Assembly: GCA_031283895.1 (NCBI GenBank) | Contig: JAITAV010000022.1 | Span: 1-41,634, forward strand | DNA length: 41,634 nucleotides | Direction: 5' to 3' | DNA from: Puniceicoccales bacterium | GTDB taxonomy: Bacteria; Verrucomicrobiota; Verrucomicrobiia; Opitutales; UBA9783 | In this document: positions 25,453 through 32,815 of the stretch, piece by piece | How the letters are laid out: each line of letters opens with the position of its first letter | Numbering within the stretch: the first letter of the stretch is position 1 | Made by a program: the position numbers and the translations under genes | Notes under the pieces: model-generated | Database searches by the model: none | Told to the model about the DNA's origin: nothing | The model's input: the letters and a program-made list of their open reading frames with translations, nothing else

Positions 25453-26103
25453 ATGCCTACCCTACCCCCTTTTCGAGTTTTCGTAAACGAATGCGGTGTC
25501 TCATCACACCTTCCCATATATAATCCAGAAGCCAGTCTTGCGCCCAACATCGTAACTTCCAAAGAAAATATTGCCAAATGGTATTGGCTATTGTCTTCAC
25601 TTCTCATCAAATATACCTATACGATCAATGACTTTCCTATGACCAATCAAATAATTGCCGATTTTTCTCAAAAAACGTTGAAGGACAGAATTGAACAAAA
25701 TGTCGTGTATAATACACATTTTGAGAATGCAGACACGGAAGTTTCAACTTCATGCATGATTTCATTAGGGCAAGTTTGCGACCTAGAAAGAGAACATCCT
25801 CCTTTCAGCATTACGAATAAAACTATACTCAACATCTCAAATGATACAGAAATTAACAAAAAATTTGGGTTGTACTTTAACATCGAAGATGCGGCTTACG
25901 ACCATTCTTTTAGATTTGGCTCTAACATTTACACTCAACCTCTAGATTACAGTAATCATGTTCTATTGGATACTTATACATGTCCTCTCATGGACAGCCA
26001 ATTGAAATTCATTTTGCAAACACCCGAACCGGACGAATACGAAGGCAAAATCCTTGAAGTTCAAATCATCCCCGAATTCTTTACCATTCAATCCGACGCG
26101 TAA
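25453..26103 (+). CDS. Unrecognised protein at the end of the virion cassette
   Basis: A 216-residue protein beginning MPTLPPFRVFVNECGV; a TTG at 25441 is an alternative start that would overlap the stop of the 34-residue gene. A short hydrophobic segment (WYWLLSSLLIKYTYTI, about residues 43-58) lies early, and the rest is soluble with a mixed alpha/beta profile. Position and base usage group it with the cassette, perhaps as a fibre, chaperone or accessory protein. I do not recognise it. Confidence 0.6.
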   Translation: MPTLPPFRVFVNECGVSSHLPIYNPEASLAPNIVTSKENIAKWYWLLSSLLIKYTYTINDFPMTNQIIADFSQKTLKDRIEQNVVYNTHFENADTEVSTSCMISLGQVCDLEREHPPFSITNKTILNISNDTEINKKFGLYFNIEDAAYDHSFRFGSNIYTQPLDYSNHVLLDTYTCPLMDSQLKFILQTPEPDEYEGKILEVQIIPEFFTIQSDA

Positions 26104-26283
26104 ATAGAAACTCAAGAGCGTACTCCGTGGACCTTAGATCCATTGAGCCCTACAACTCCCTATGGAACTGATTTAAATCTCGATATCCTTGATATTCAAC
26201 ATGTCGAAGATTTTTGCTTAATTTTAGACTTGACAAAAATAAATCAGTGTAACATTTTTTTGCCAGCAACGAAAGGATACACT

Positions 26284-26943
26284 ATGAAAAAAATATTAAT
26301 GTCGACGACATTATGTATTATGGCTACGTTACATTTTGTTAACGCTGGACCATCAGAAGAAATGCTAGCAGGAGGACCTTGGGATGGTCAACTACTAATA
26401 CAGTTGAGAGATTTATCGGCTCAAAATATTGCACAAAAATTAGAAAAAAATCCTGACGTTTCTGAAATTGGGGCTCCATATCTTGCAATAGCGCAAAGAG
26501 AAGACAATGGGTTTTCTCTAGTTGATTGGTTTTTCTTCGGAGGCGAATGTTTTGATGGATATATTTTATATGACAGCCTAATGAAAGGCAAAACCGACCC
26601 AGGCGAACAGCAGAAATATAAGGACATTGCGGAAAGGTATAATAGAGCGTATTCAGCCGCTGTATCTAAAGCAACGGAGCTGGCAAGATCTCCGCAAATC
26701 GTGTCCGGTATCGACAATTGTCGTTTAGTCAAATATTTCCTTACAAGCTGGTTACATTCAAAAAATCCTATGGAGATACATCCAAGCATTTGGCGACAGT
26801 ATAAGGGTGTAATACTTGTTGCGCTTACAGCTTATCATAATATGGCAGTAAAACCAGGAAATCCTTTTTATAGTGAACCTAACGTTCAATTTTACAAAAG
26901 TTACGCGCGTACCATAAAAACTGTAGCACAACCACAGCCATAG
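26284..26943 (+). CDS. Exported protein of unknown function
   Basis: A 219-residue protein. ATG 26284 follows AAGGA at a good distance and begins a classic signal peptide, MKKILMSTTLCIMATLHFVN, with likely cleavage at VNA. The open frame upstream of this ATG is not used. The mature part is helical and aromatic-rich (LVDWFFFGGECFDGYILYDS; PSIWRQYKGVILVALTAYHN) and has few cysteines. No family recognised. A TTGACA at 26230-26235 may belong to its promoter, though no well-spaced -10 follows. It lies 11 bases before the MBL-fold gene, so the pair is likely one transcript. Its base usage is more AT-rich than the virion genes. Confidence 0.7.
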   Translation: MKKILMSTTLCIMATLHFVNAGPSEEMLAGGPWDGQLLIQLRDLSAQNIAQKLEKNPDVSEIGAPYLAIAQREDNGFSLVDWFFFGGECFDGYILYDSLMKGKTDPGEQQKYKDIAERYNRAYSAAVSKATELARSPQIVSGIDNCRLVKYFLTSWLHSKNPMEIHPSIWRQYKGVILVALTAYHNMAVKPGNPFYSEPNVQFYKSYARTIKTVAQPQP

Positions 26944-26954
26944 CACTACAATCC

Positions 26955-28745
26955 ATGAAAATGATTTCCAGATTGATTTTTATATTAGCATTTAGTGGCT
27001 GTATAATATGTTATGGAAACGGAGGTAGTGATAGTGATAGCGAGGAATTGTCTCTTCAGACTGTCACACAGTTAGCACAAATATCGCCGGGCACTCCACC
27101 AAAACCATCGTTGCTTCCTCTGCAAAGCCCTAATGATGTTGCCTGTTTTGTTTTAAATGTAAAGCAAGGAAATTGTGTATTCTTACGAGGTCCCACCGGA
27201 ACGGTTGTTGTTGACGCAGGGACTAGTGCATCCCAACCATGGGAGGGGTTTCTACAGAATTATCAAGACGTTATCGATTATTGCTTTACAGGTATTGCAG
27301 CGGTTAGCTTCGTGATTACTCACTTAGATGTTGATCATTATTTGTATATTCCTTTTCTTGCCAAGCTTGCAGTAGGTCAGGGGGTACAGTTAAATTTTTT
27401 TATAGGCGCAAACAATGAGGAAGAAATAGTAGATTTCGTCCAGCACTTACGTCAATTAGAGATCACGCCAGCACAATACCACATTTTTGGACATCGCACG
27501 CCAATGAGAAGGAGTCATGCCAATTTTTTTGAGATAGAAAGCATAGTCTTTCCAAGTTGGAAGCACTTTGTTTGTACAGAAGACGAGATACAAAGCGCGC
27601 CTTGTACACTGTTAGTCGTCGAATGTGTTCTCACAGAAACTTTAGGTAGCGAATGCGCCCGTTTCCATACTTTGATACCAATTAATGGCTTAATAGATCC
27701 TACGAATAAAAATGCACAAAGTCTTGTTCTCCTTTTTGAACACCAAGGAAGTAATATTCTTTTTACGGGAGATGCCACAGGGGATACTTTAGAAGCTATT
27801 TTAGGAAATAGATACTCTGCAACGCAAACTGTGGATAAAAGAGTAGAACAATTATTTTTAGAGTCCTTGGATGAGCAAGTATTTTTGAATTGCGATGCAT
27901 TCAATCAATATTTATCTTCATTTATTGAAAATCCAGGTATTCAAAATCAACCACAATTGATGCATGCATTGGCAGTTTCAGCAATCAGTCAAAGAAATAG
28001 GCATTTGTTACGTAGCGTTAATTTAATTATGGAACCTCATCACGGCAGTGATCAAGAGGGTTGTAATTTGTGGTTACCAGCAGTTATAAGAAGGAGTGGA
28101 TGTAATTTTTGTGGCAGTATTTCCAGCGCACCTGCGCTGGAAGGTATATACGGGCACCCAAGACATTCTACATTGATTGTCGACTTTCCACCGAGTGCAA
28201 GAGGTCCTCGTAAACCTGTTTTCTCTAAAACTCCTTTCAAAGGAGGAAACACCAGCGATCGATTTATCACCAAAAAAGCAGACACATCGAAAAGTGTTTT
28301 TCAAACGGCGCTTGTTGATGTATATCAGTTTTTATTTACCAATGATGGCATGTTTATACATTACGATCAGCTCACAGCTACCGGAGGTTTGAGTGTATAT
28401 TCTCGAAATTTTTGGGGCAGATTGTTGGTTGGAGACCTCCAAGTTGTAGATGGGGCTTTTTTACATGGAGCTTTTTTAGCAAATGATAGACTTTTTGCCA
28501 CAAGGCATATTGATCCAACAGGTAGGCGAAATACTCCGGCCTTGTTGATCGTATTCCAGTTATTACAATGCGTAGAAGACCGACAATTATTATTAGACAA
28601 TATTCGCGCGTTTTGTACTCAGTTTCAATTAGACCCACCGCTTGTTTTTGGTGTTTCGCCTGATGCGCTTACATCAATTGGGCTAGAATTACCACCTGCA
28701 TTAGAATTACCACCCGCAGAGCCTCACCCATTATACGATAATTGA
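26955..28745 (+). CDS. Exported ComEC-type metallo-beta-lactamase-fold protein
   Basis: A 596-residue protein with an N-terminal export signal (MKMISRLIFILAFSGCIICYG), possibly lipoprotein-like although the lipobox FSGC is atypical. Residues 63-405 are a metallo-beta-lactamase fold of the ComEC/Rec2 class: VLNVKQGNCVFLRGPTGTV with VDAG (62-89), the metal motif THLDVDH (His123, Asp125, Asp127, His128), SLVLLFEHQGSNILFTGDAT with Asp273, MEPHHGSDQ (His362, His363) and YGHPRHST (His401). In ComEC this domain degrades DNA; here there is no channel part. Residues 410-580 are unassigned, then a duplicated LELPPA linker. The frame ends at TGA 28743-28745 exactly where the OTU-like domain begins in the +1 frame (28741-29184), so the original product was probably about 742 residues. 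Confidence 0.82.
   Translation: MKMISRLIFILAFSGCIICYGNGGSDSDSEELSLQTVTQLAQISPGTPPKPSLLPLQSPNDVACFVLNVKQGNCVFLRGPTGTVVVDAGTSASQPWEGFLQNYQDVIDYCFTGIAAVSFVITHLDVDHYLYIPFLAKLAVGQGVQLNFFIGANNEEEIVDFVQHLRQLEITPAQYHIFGHRTPMRRSHANFFEIESIVFPSWKHFVCTEDEIQSAPCTLLVVECVLTETLGSECARFHTLIPINGLIDPTNKNAQSLVLLFEHQGSNILFTGDATGDTLEAILGNRYSATQTVDKRVEQLFLESLDEQVFLNCDAFNQYLSSFIENPGIQNQPQLMHALAVSAISQRNRHLLRSVNLIMEPHHGSDQEGCNLWLPAVIRRSGCNFCGSISSAPALEGIYGHPRHSTLIVDFPPSARGPRKPVFSKTPFKGGNTSDRFITKKADTSKSVFQTALVDVYQFLFTNDGMFIHYDQLTATGGLSVYSRNFWGRLLVGDLQVVDGAFLHGAFLANDRLFATRHIDPTGRRNTPALLIVFQLLQCVEDRQLLLDNIRAFCTQFQLDPPLVFGVSPDALTSIGLELPPALELPPAEPHPLYDN
28683..28718 (+). repeat. 18-bp tandem repeat encoding a proline-rich linker
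   Basis: Two head-to-tail copies (28683-28700 and 28701-28718) differ at two positions and each encodes LELPPA. They lie about 25 bases before the frame break and could have promoted slippage in this region. Confidence 0.75.
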
Positions 28746-29184
28746 CGTTCCAAATGATGGAGATTGTGGCATTTCGGCCATATTATGTGGGTTGAATCCG
28801 CAAGAACCATTCCGTAAAGATCAAAGTCAAATATCTGATTTGCGCACAAGAGCTGCCGACCTTGTGCCATTAGAGGATGACGAATCAGGTCAAGCTCAAG
28901 AGCAAAAAGCAAGGATTGCTGGTTGGAAAAAATGGTTAGCCATTGAAGATTTTCAATATATTGCTCGGGTAGTTGAGCGACCTATCGTTGTAATTACAAA
29001 TGTTGACAATGTGTGGAATTATCACGCGTTTGGAACAGATGGAAACCATGATACTGGGGTCATTAATGGACAAATGGACGCAGAAGCCATTCTGGATGCC
29101 AATGAGGGTGGCCTTTTTGTTTACCACGAAAGTAAAGATGGCGACGCGCCCGTAAGGCACTTCCAGGCTCTTGTACACACCTAG
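28741..29184 (+). pseudogene. OTU-like cysteine protease domain, +1 continuation of the MBL gene
   Basis: This frame is open from 28705 to TAG/stop at 29184 but has no usable start before its key residues (first TTG is at 28792), so it should be reached by a +1 shift from the upstream gene at AAT-TGA-C. It reads IDVPNDGDCGISAILCGL, the OTU catalytic loop with Asp and Cys (codon 28765-28767). The domain ends with PVRHFQALV, whose His (codon 29158-29160) suits the third catalytic position. RPIVVI and EGGLFVYH provide the intervening strands. OTU enzymes hydrolyse ubiquitin chains, and bacterial examples are effectors of intracellular bacteria. It could also be another papain-fold peptidase. The active form depends on whether the shift is real. 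Confidence 0.6.
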
Positions 29185-29412
29185 TTTATCAATTTCAAAG
29201 TATGGCAAATATTTGACTAGATGCATTCCAATAGTTCCTTGGTGTAGAGTAAAAGTCTCTATTTTTGTAGAAAACGAAATGCAGAAAACAAAGCCTACAT
29301 GTTTGAACTGCTGAATAGCAGATCTGGTATGAAAAAGACCTAAAAGACAGCTATCTTATAAGCAATTTATTATGAAAATGGCAGCCATAGACAAAAGTGC
29401 AAAAATTTCCCC

Positions 29413-30237
29413 CTAGATAATCGGATGCTGCGCATAAAAACGGCTCAAAAATTGCTTTTTAGTCTCACGTAAAACATCTTCTTCGAACGCCGGTTGGTTA
29501 TTTTCCAATCGTGCCTGCTCAACTTTTTCCAATAAAAATGGATCTTGACAAGAACTTACGTCGGGGTCCAATCGATAACGACTCCAAATAAAAAATCGAT
29601 TCGGGAGGCGAATGGTTTGCAAAAATTTAAGTGACGGGGTCAAAGTTTCAAAGAAAAACTGTGCTGACTTGGGAGATACGTGTCGTTGCGTTGCCAGGTA
29701 ACGAGTCTGAATCCACGCATCCGAATCTTTTTTAGCAATTGCCAAACATTGGTAATCGCAGGCGTAATCATTTTCTTTCAACAAAGCGTGGATGTGCGCC
29801 TCAAACAAAGGAGATTGCAATGTAACTTCAAAAACGATCGGATAGCGCCTTTGTACACATTTCTCGAAAACCAATACCAATAGGGAAAGTGCAAAAGCGT
29901 TTGTATTTTCTCGCAAAAGATTTTCTCCATATTGTTGCCTAATAGCTTCCAAATGCGGGTGATGGGGAACAAAATTACGCACCGCCAGAAAAACAGGAGA
30001 TAAGTTGGTTTGTTGAAATACGTACTCAACCGCAGGTAACAACTGGGTTGTTTTTCCAGACCCTGACTGCCCTACCAAACGCATGCAAAAAGGACATACG
30101 CATCCCTTCGGTAATTGAGCGACCATCTCTTGAAAAGCTACTTCGGCCAATGCGGATATACAAGGTACGGAGAATTTCTGAGCTATTTCCTCATTGCCAT
30201 ACTGTTGTTCAATAAAATCCAACAGTGCTTGCTCCAT
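29413..30237 (-). CDS. Zeta-toxin-like P-loop kinase
   Basis: A 274-residue protein with Walker A LVGQSGSGKTT (Lys62, Thr63) and, further on, features of the zeta toxin/PezT fold: PHHPHLEAIRQQYGENL (the HP motif and nearby Arg), a threonine/alanine-rich helix TNAFALSLLVLVFEKC, and IVFEVTLQ, matching the zeta 'egT' loop. Zeta toxins phosphorylate UDP-N-acetylglucosamine; some relatives act on other small molecules. No epsilon-type antitoxin gene is adjacent. It is the last gene of the mla operon, 21 bases after mlaD, so a role in envelope homeostasis is more likely than a plasmid-style toxin. The substrate cannot be read from the sequence. Confidence 0.75.
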   Translation of the reverse strand: MEQALLDFIEQQYGNEEIAQKFSVPCISALAEVAFQEMVAQLPKGCVCPFCMRLVGQSGSGKTTQLLPAVEYVFQQTNLSPVFLAVRNFVPHHPHLEAIRQQYGENLLRENTNAFALSLLVLVFEKCVQRRYPIVFEVTLQSPLFEAHIHALLKENDYACDYQCLAIAKKDSDAWIQTRYLATQRHVSPKSAQFFFETLTPSLKFLQTIRLPNRFFIWSRYRLDPDVSSCQDPFLLEKVEQARLENNQPAFEEDVLRETKKQFLSRFYAQHPII

Positions 30238-30258
30238 ATAAAATATTATCCAAACGAA

Positions 30259-31269
30259 TTAAAACAAAGCACTGGCGGCAACCCCTACGGCCGTTACGGG
30301 ACCCGCATTTGAGATACTATCTCCCGCTTTTTCTACTTTATTTAAAACTTCTTCCGCCTTACGATATAAAGCATCATCGCTGATGATACGTCCCAATGTA
30401 CTGTGATCATTGTTCAATTTTTCGCAAAATTCACGAATATTTTTAACGATATGATCAAAATCTTGAGACGTTTTTTCATCTGTAATCAATTTCCCAAGCA
30501 ATCCATTACCCGACGTAATTTTATCGGCTAAATCCTCAAATTGGCCCAAAAGACCATCGACTTTATGGGCAGCTGTACGAATAGAATCCATCATGCTTAA
30601 CAAGTCATTGTACGCTTGTTCTTCCATCAGCAATTTACCCAACGTGCCTTCACCGGCAGCCAATTGATGCGTAATATCTCGACAATGATCGATGATTTTG
30701 TTTAACTTTGGGCGGTTATCTCTAAAAAAATCTCCCAATTCTTTCAACAACGAAGGATTTGGGGTAGCATTCTCCTTCTCGTCATTTCCAACTAAGCCTT
30801 CTTCCACACTTCCCAAAATACGATCTAATTTTTTACCTACTTTACTAAATTGTTGCACAACAGACGATAAATCAGATGTTTGCTGCGTTTTAACGTAGGC
30901 GTCATCTTTCAATAAGACATGAGAATTGCCAGGCGTAATGGAGACGTAATTAGATCCCAACAATCCAGCCATTAAGATAGTCGCCACCGAATCTTCCGGT
31001 ATGTGATACCTCTTTTCAATGTGTAAAACGGCCACCGCTAAATCTTTATCCAAATACGTGTTTACTACGTTCCCAACCCGTACGCCTGCAACCCGAACAT
31101 CATCGCCTATTTGTAACTGACGTACATCGGAAAACAAAGCCTTTAAACAATATCCCTCATGTTTATGGAGGGACAACTTTGTCAAAACCGTATAAACGAT
31201 GTACATCAAAATGACTCCAAAGAGAACAAAAGAGAAAACACGTAAACTATCCGATAATTTTGTTTTCAT
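30259..31269 (-). CDS. mlaD: MlaD-like MCE protein, long form
   Basis: Inner-membrane-anchored periplasmic subunit of the Mla phospholipid transporter, which carries lipids between the inner and outer membrane. A transmembrane segment at about residues 12-30 is followed by an MCE domain (ALFSDVRQLQIGDDVRVAGV and AGLLGSNYVSITPGN). The roughly 200-residue C-terminal extension is rich in helices (LKELGDFFRDNRPKLNKIID) and contains two glycine-rich repeats, GEGTLGKLLMEE and GNGLLGKLITDE. E. coli MlaD is 183 residues; long forms are usual in Chlorobi, Bacteroidetes and PVC bacteria. Its ATG overlaps the mlaF stop. Confidence 0.9.
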   Translation of the reverse strand: MKTKLSDSLRVFSFVLFGVILMYIVYTVLTKLSLHKHEGYCLKALFSDVRQLQIGDDVRVAGVRVGNVVNTYLDKDLAVAVLHIEKRYHIPEDSVATILMAGLLGSNYVSITPGNSHVLLKDDAYVKTQQTSDLSSVVQQFSKVGKKLDRILGSVEEGLVGNDEKENATPNPSLLKELGDFFRDNRPKLNKIIDHCRDITHQLAAGEGTLGKLLMEEQAYNDLLSMMDSIRTAAHKVDGLLGQFEDLADKITSGNGLLGKLITDEKTSQDFDHIVKNIREFCEKLNNDHSTLGRIISDDALYRKAEEVLNKVEKAGDSISNAGPVTAVGVAASALF

Positions 31270-32066
31270 GATAAAAACGACAAAAATCTTGGACGATTAA
31301 GATTAATGGTTGGGTTCAAGAAATTGCGCAAGAAAGGTTGTGAAGATTGCAGTAACGTTTGCGGTGTGTAAATTTCCCGAATAAATCCATTATTGAGTAA
31401 AGCAATATGATGACCAATTGTTTGAGCCAACACAACATCGTGTGAAACAATGAACGTTGTAATGCGTAATTGTTTATTGACGTATCCAATAAGTTCAATG
31501 ATGGAAGTAGCCATTACGGGATCCAATTCAGAAGTAGGCTCGTCAAACAATAGAACGTCGGGTTCCATGAGTAACCCTCGGGCTAACGCAACACGTTTCC
31601 GCATACCTCCAGACAACTCCGATGGCATCATTTCCGAAATATTTCTTAAAGCTAACATATCTAATATCTGAGTCACACGACTTTTAATTTCCTGCTCGTC
31701 GAACAGTCTGTGCTCCCTTAAATATAAAGCTAAGTTGTCAAAAATTGTCATGGAATTGAACAGGGCTCCCGATTGAAATACAAGACCCATTACGTATTTT
31801 TTTGTTTTTTTAACGTACTGTAAATCTTCTTGATTAATGCTCAAACGACCTGAACTGGGTTTACTCAAACCTGCCAACAGGTCTAAAAACACACTTTTTC
31901 CAGAACCACTAGGCCCCATGAGAACAAAAATTTCACCCGGTTCTACCTTCAGGCTAATGTTATCCAAAACCACAAAACGGCCGAATTGCTTTTTAAGCTG
32001 GTCCACTTCTATGGAAACGGGCAAACGATTGCACGTATCCGAAAATAGTTGTTTTGTGTTAGCCAT
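31266..32066 (-). CDS. mlaF: MlaF-like ATP-binding protein
   Basis: ABC ATPase of the MlaFE(D) lipid transporter, 266 residues. Walker A is GPSGSGKS (51-58), the signature LSGGMRKRVALARG with the MlaF-typical MRKR form, and Walker B VLLFDEPTSELDPV. It is coupled to both neighbours: six bases after mlaE, and a four-base ATGA overlap with mlaD. Confidence 0.95.
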   Translation of the reverse strand: MANTKQLFSDTCNRLPVSIEVDQLKKQFGRFVVLDNISLKVEPGEIFVLMGPSGSGKSVFLDLLAGLSKPSSGRLSINQEDLQYVKKTKKYVMGLVFQSGALFNSMTIFDNLALYLREHRLFDEQEIKSRVTQILDMLALRNISEMMPSELSGGMRKRVALARGLLMEPDVLLFDEPTSELDPVMATSIIELIGYVNKQLRITTFIVSHDVVLAQTIGHHIALLNNGFIREIYTPQTLLQSSQPFLRNFLNPTINLNRPRFLSFLS

Positions 32067-32071
32067 CGTTA

Positions 32072-32815
32072 CTATAATAAAACTTTAGTCACAAAATAGT
32101 CGAGCATCAATATGGCAATCATAGATTGCACCAAGGTACGCGTCACCGAAGCACCAATTTCCCGAGGACCACCTTTTGTCTGCAAACCTATGGCCGAACT
32201 GATCAACGTGATGACCAACGCAAAAACTTCTGCTTTTAAAAGTCCATCGTTGACACTTTCGATGTCCACGTATTGTTTTAAACTGCGCCAATAAATGGCT
32301 CCATTAATGGAAATAAAATCGACCGACTGCGTCACAATCCATCCCCCTAACCATCCTAATACTGTTGAAAATATGGTTAAAAAAGGCATCATGAAGAGTC
32401 CTCCAACAACGCGTGGCATCACCAGTAAACGGACCGGTGACAAATTCATCGTTCGCAACGCATCAACTTCCCTATAGACTGACATGGAACCTAATTCAGC
32501 GGTAATGGCAGAACCGACCCGACCCGTCAGCAAAAACGCGGTCATCAGGGGTCCCAATTCACGACACATGGATAATCCCACAATGCTTCCTAAAAAACTT
32601 TGAGCTCCCGGCAATTTACTCAAACTGTAACCGGTTTGCAAAGCCAAAATACCTCCCATAAAGACACTCAAAATGCCCACAATGGGCAACGTTTGATAAC
32701 CCATAATGCAGCATTGTTCAAAACACCGTCCTATCTGCCTTGGCAGATACCGCAATTCCTTACACGTTTCAAAAAATAATTGAAAAATAAACGCCCATAA
32801 TTGCAACAACTTCAT
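32072..32815 (-). CDS. mlaE: MlaE-like permease
   Basis: Membrane subunit of the Mla/MCE transporter, 247 residues, with five or so hydrophobic helices. Family features include LPIVGILSVFMGGILALQTG, GLSMCRELGPLMTAFLLTGR and VGSAITAELGSMSVYREVDA followed by LRTMNLSP. The ATG overlaps the stop of the aromatic-repeat gene (ATGA at 32812-32815), so it is translated in the same run. Confidence 0.95.
   Translation of the reverse strand: MKLLQLWAFIFQLFFETCKELRYLPRQIGRCFEQCCIMGYQTLPIVGILSVFMGGILALQTGYSLSKLPGAQSFLGSIVGLSMCRELGPLMTAFLLTGRVGSAITAELGSMSVYREVDALRTMNLSPVRLLVMPRVVGGLFMMPFLTIFSTVLGWLGGWIVTQSVDFISINGAIYWRSLKQYVDIESVNDGLLKAEVFALVITLISSAIGLQTKGGPREIGASVTRTLVQSMIAILMLDYFVTKVLL

Larger units (their letters stand above)
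16204..26103 (+). mobile_element. Compact Mu-like virion cassette (degenerate or domesticated prophage)
   Basis: A plus-strand run of about 15 tightly packed genes in the order of Mu-type head modules: putative holin, winged-helix protein, putative small terminase, TerL, DUF935 portal, protease, small gene, cement protein, major capsid, gp36-like connector, tail or neck proteins, tail-tip-like protein. Most genes touch or overlap, and apart from one small gene all frames are intact. Not seen: integrase or transposase, repressor, replication genes, tape measure, sheath or tube, baseplate, endolysin, or flanking repeats. Codon and base usage look like the neighbouring host genes. The outer limits are approximate. 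Confidence 0.75.
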
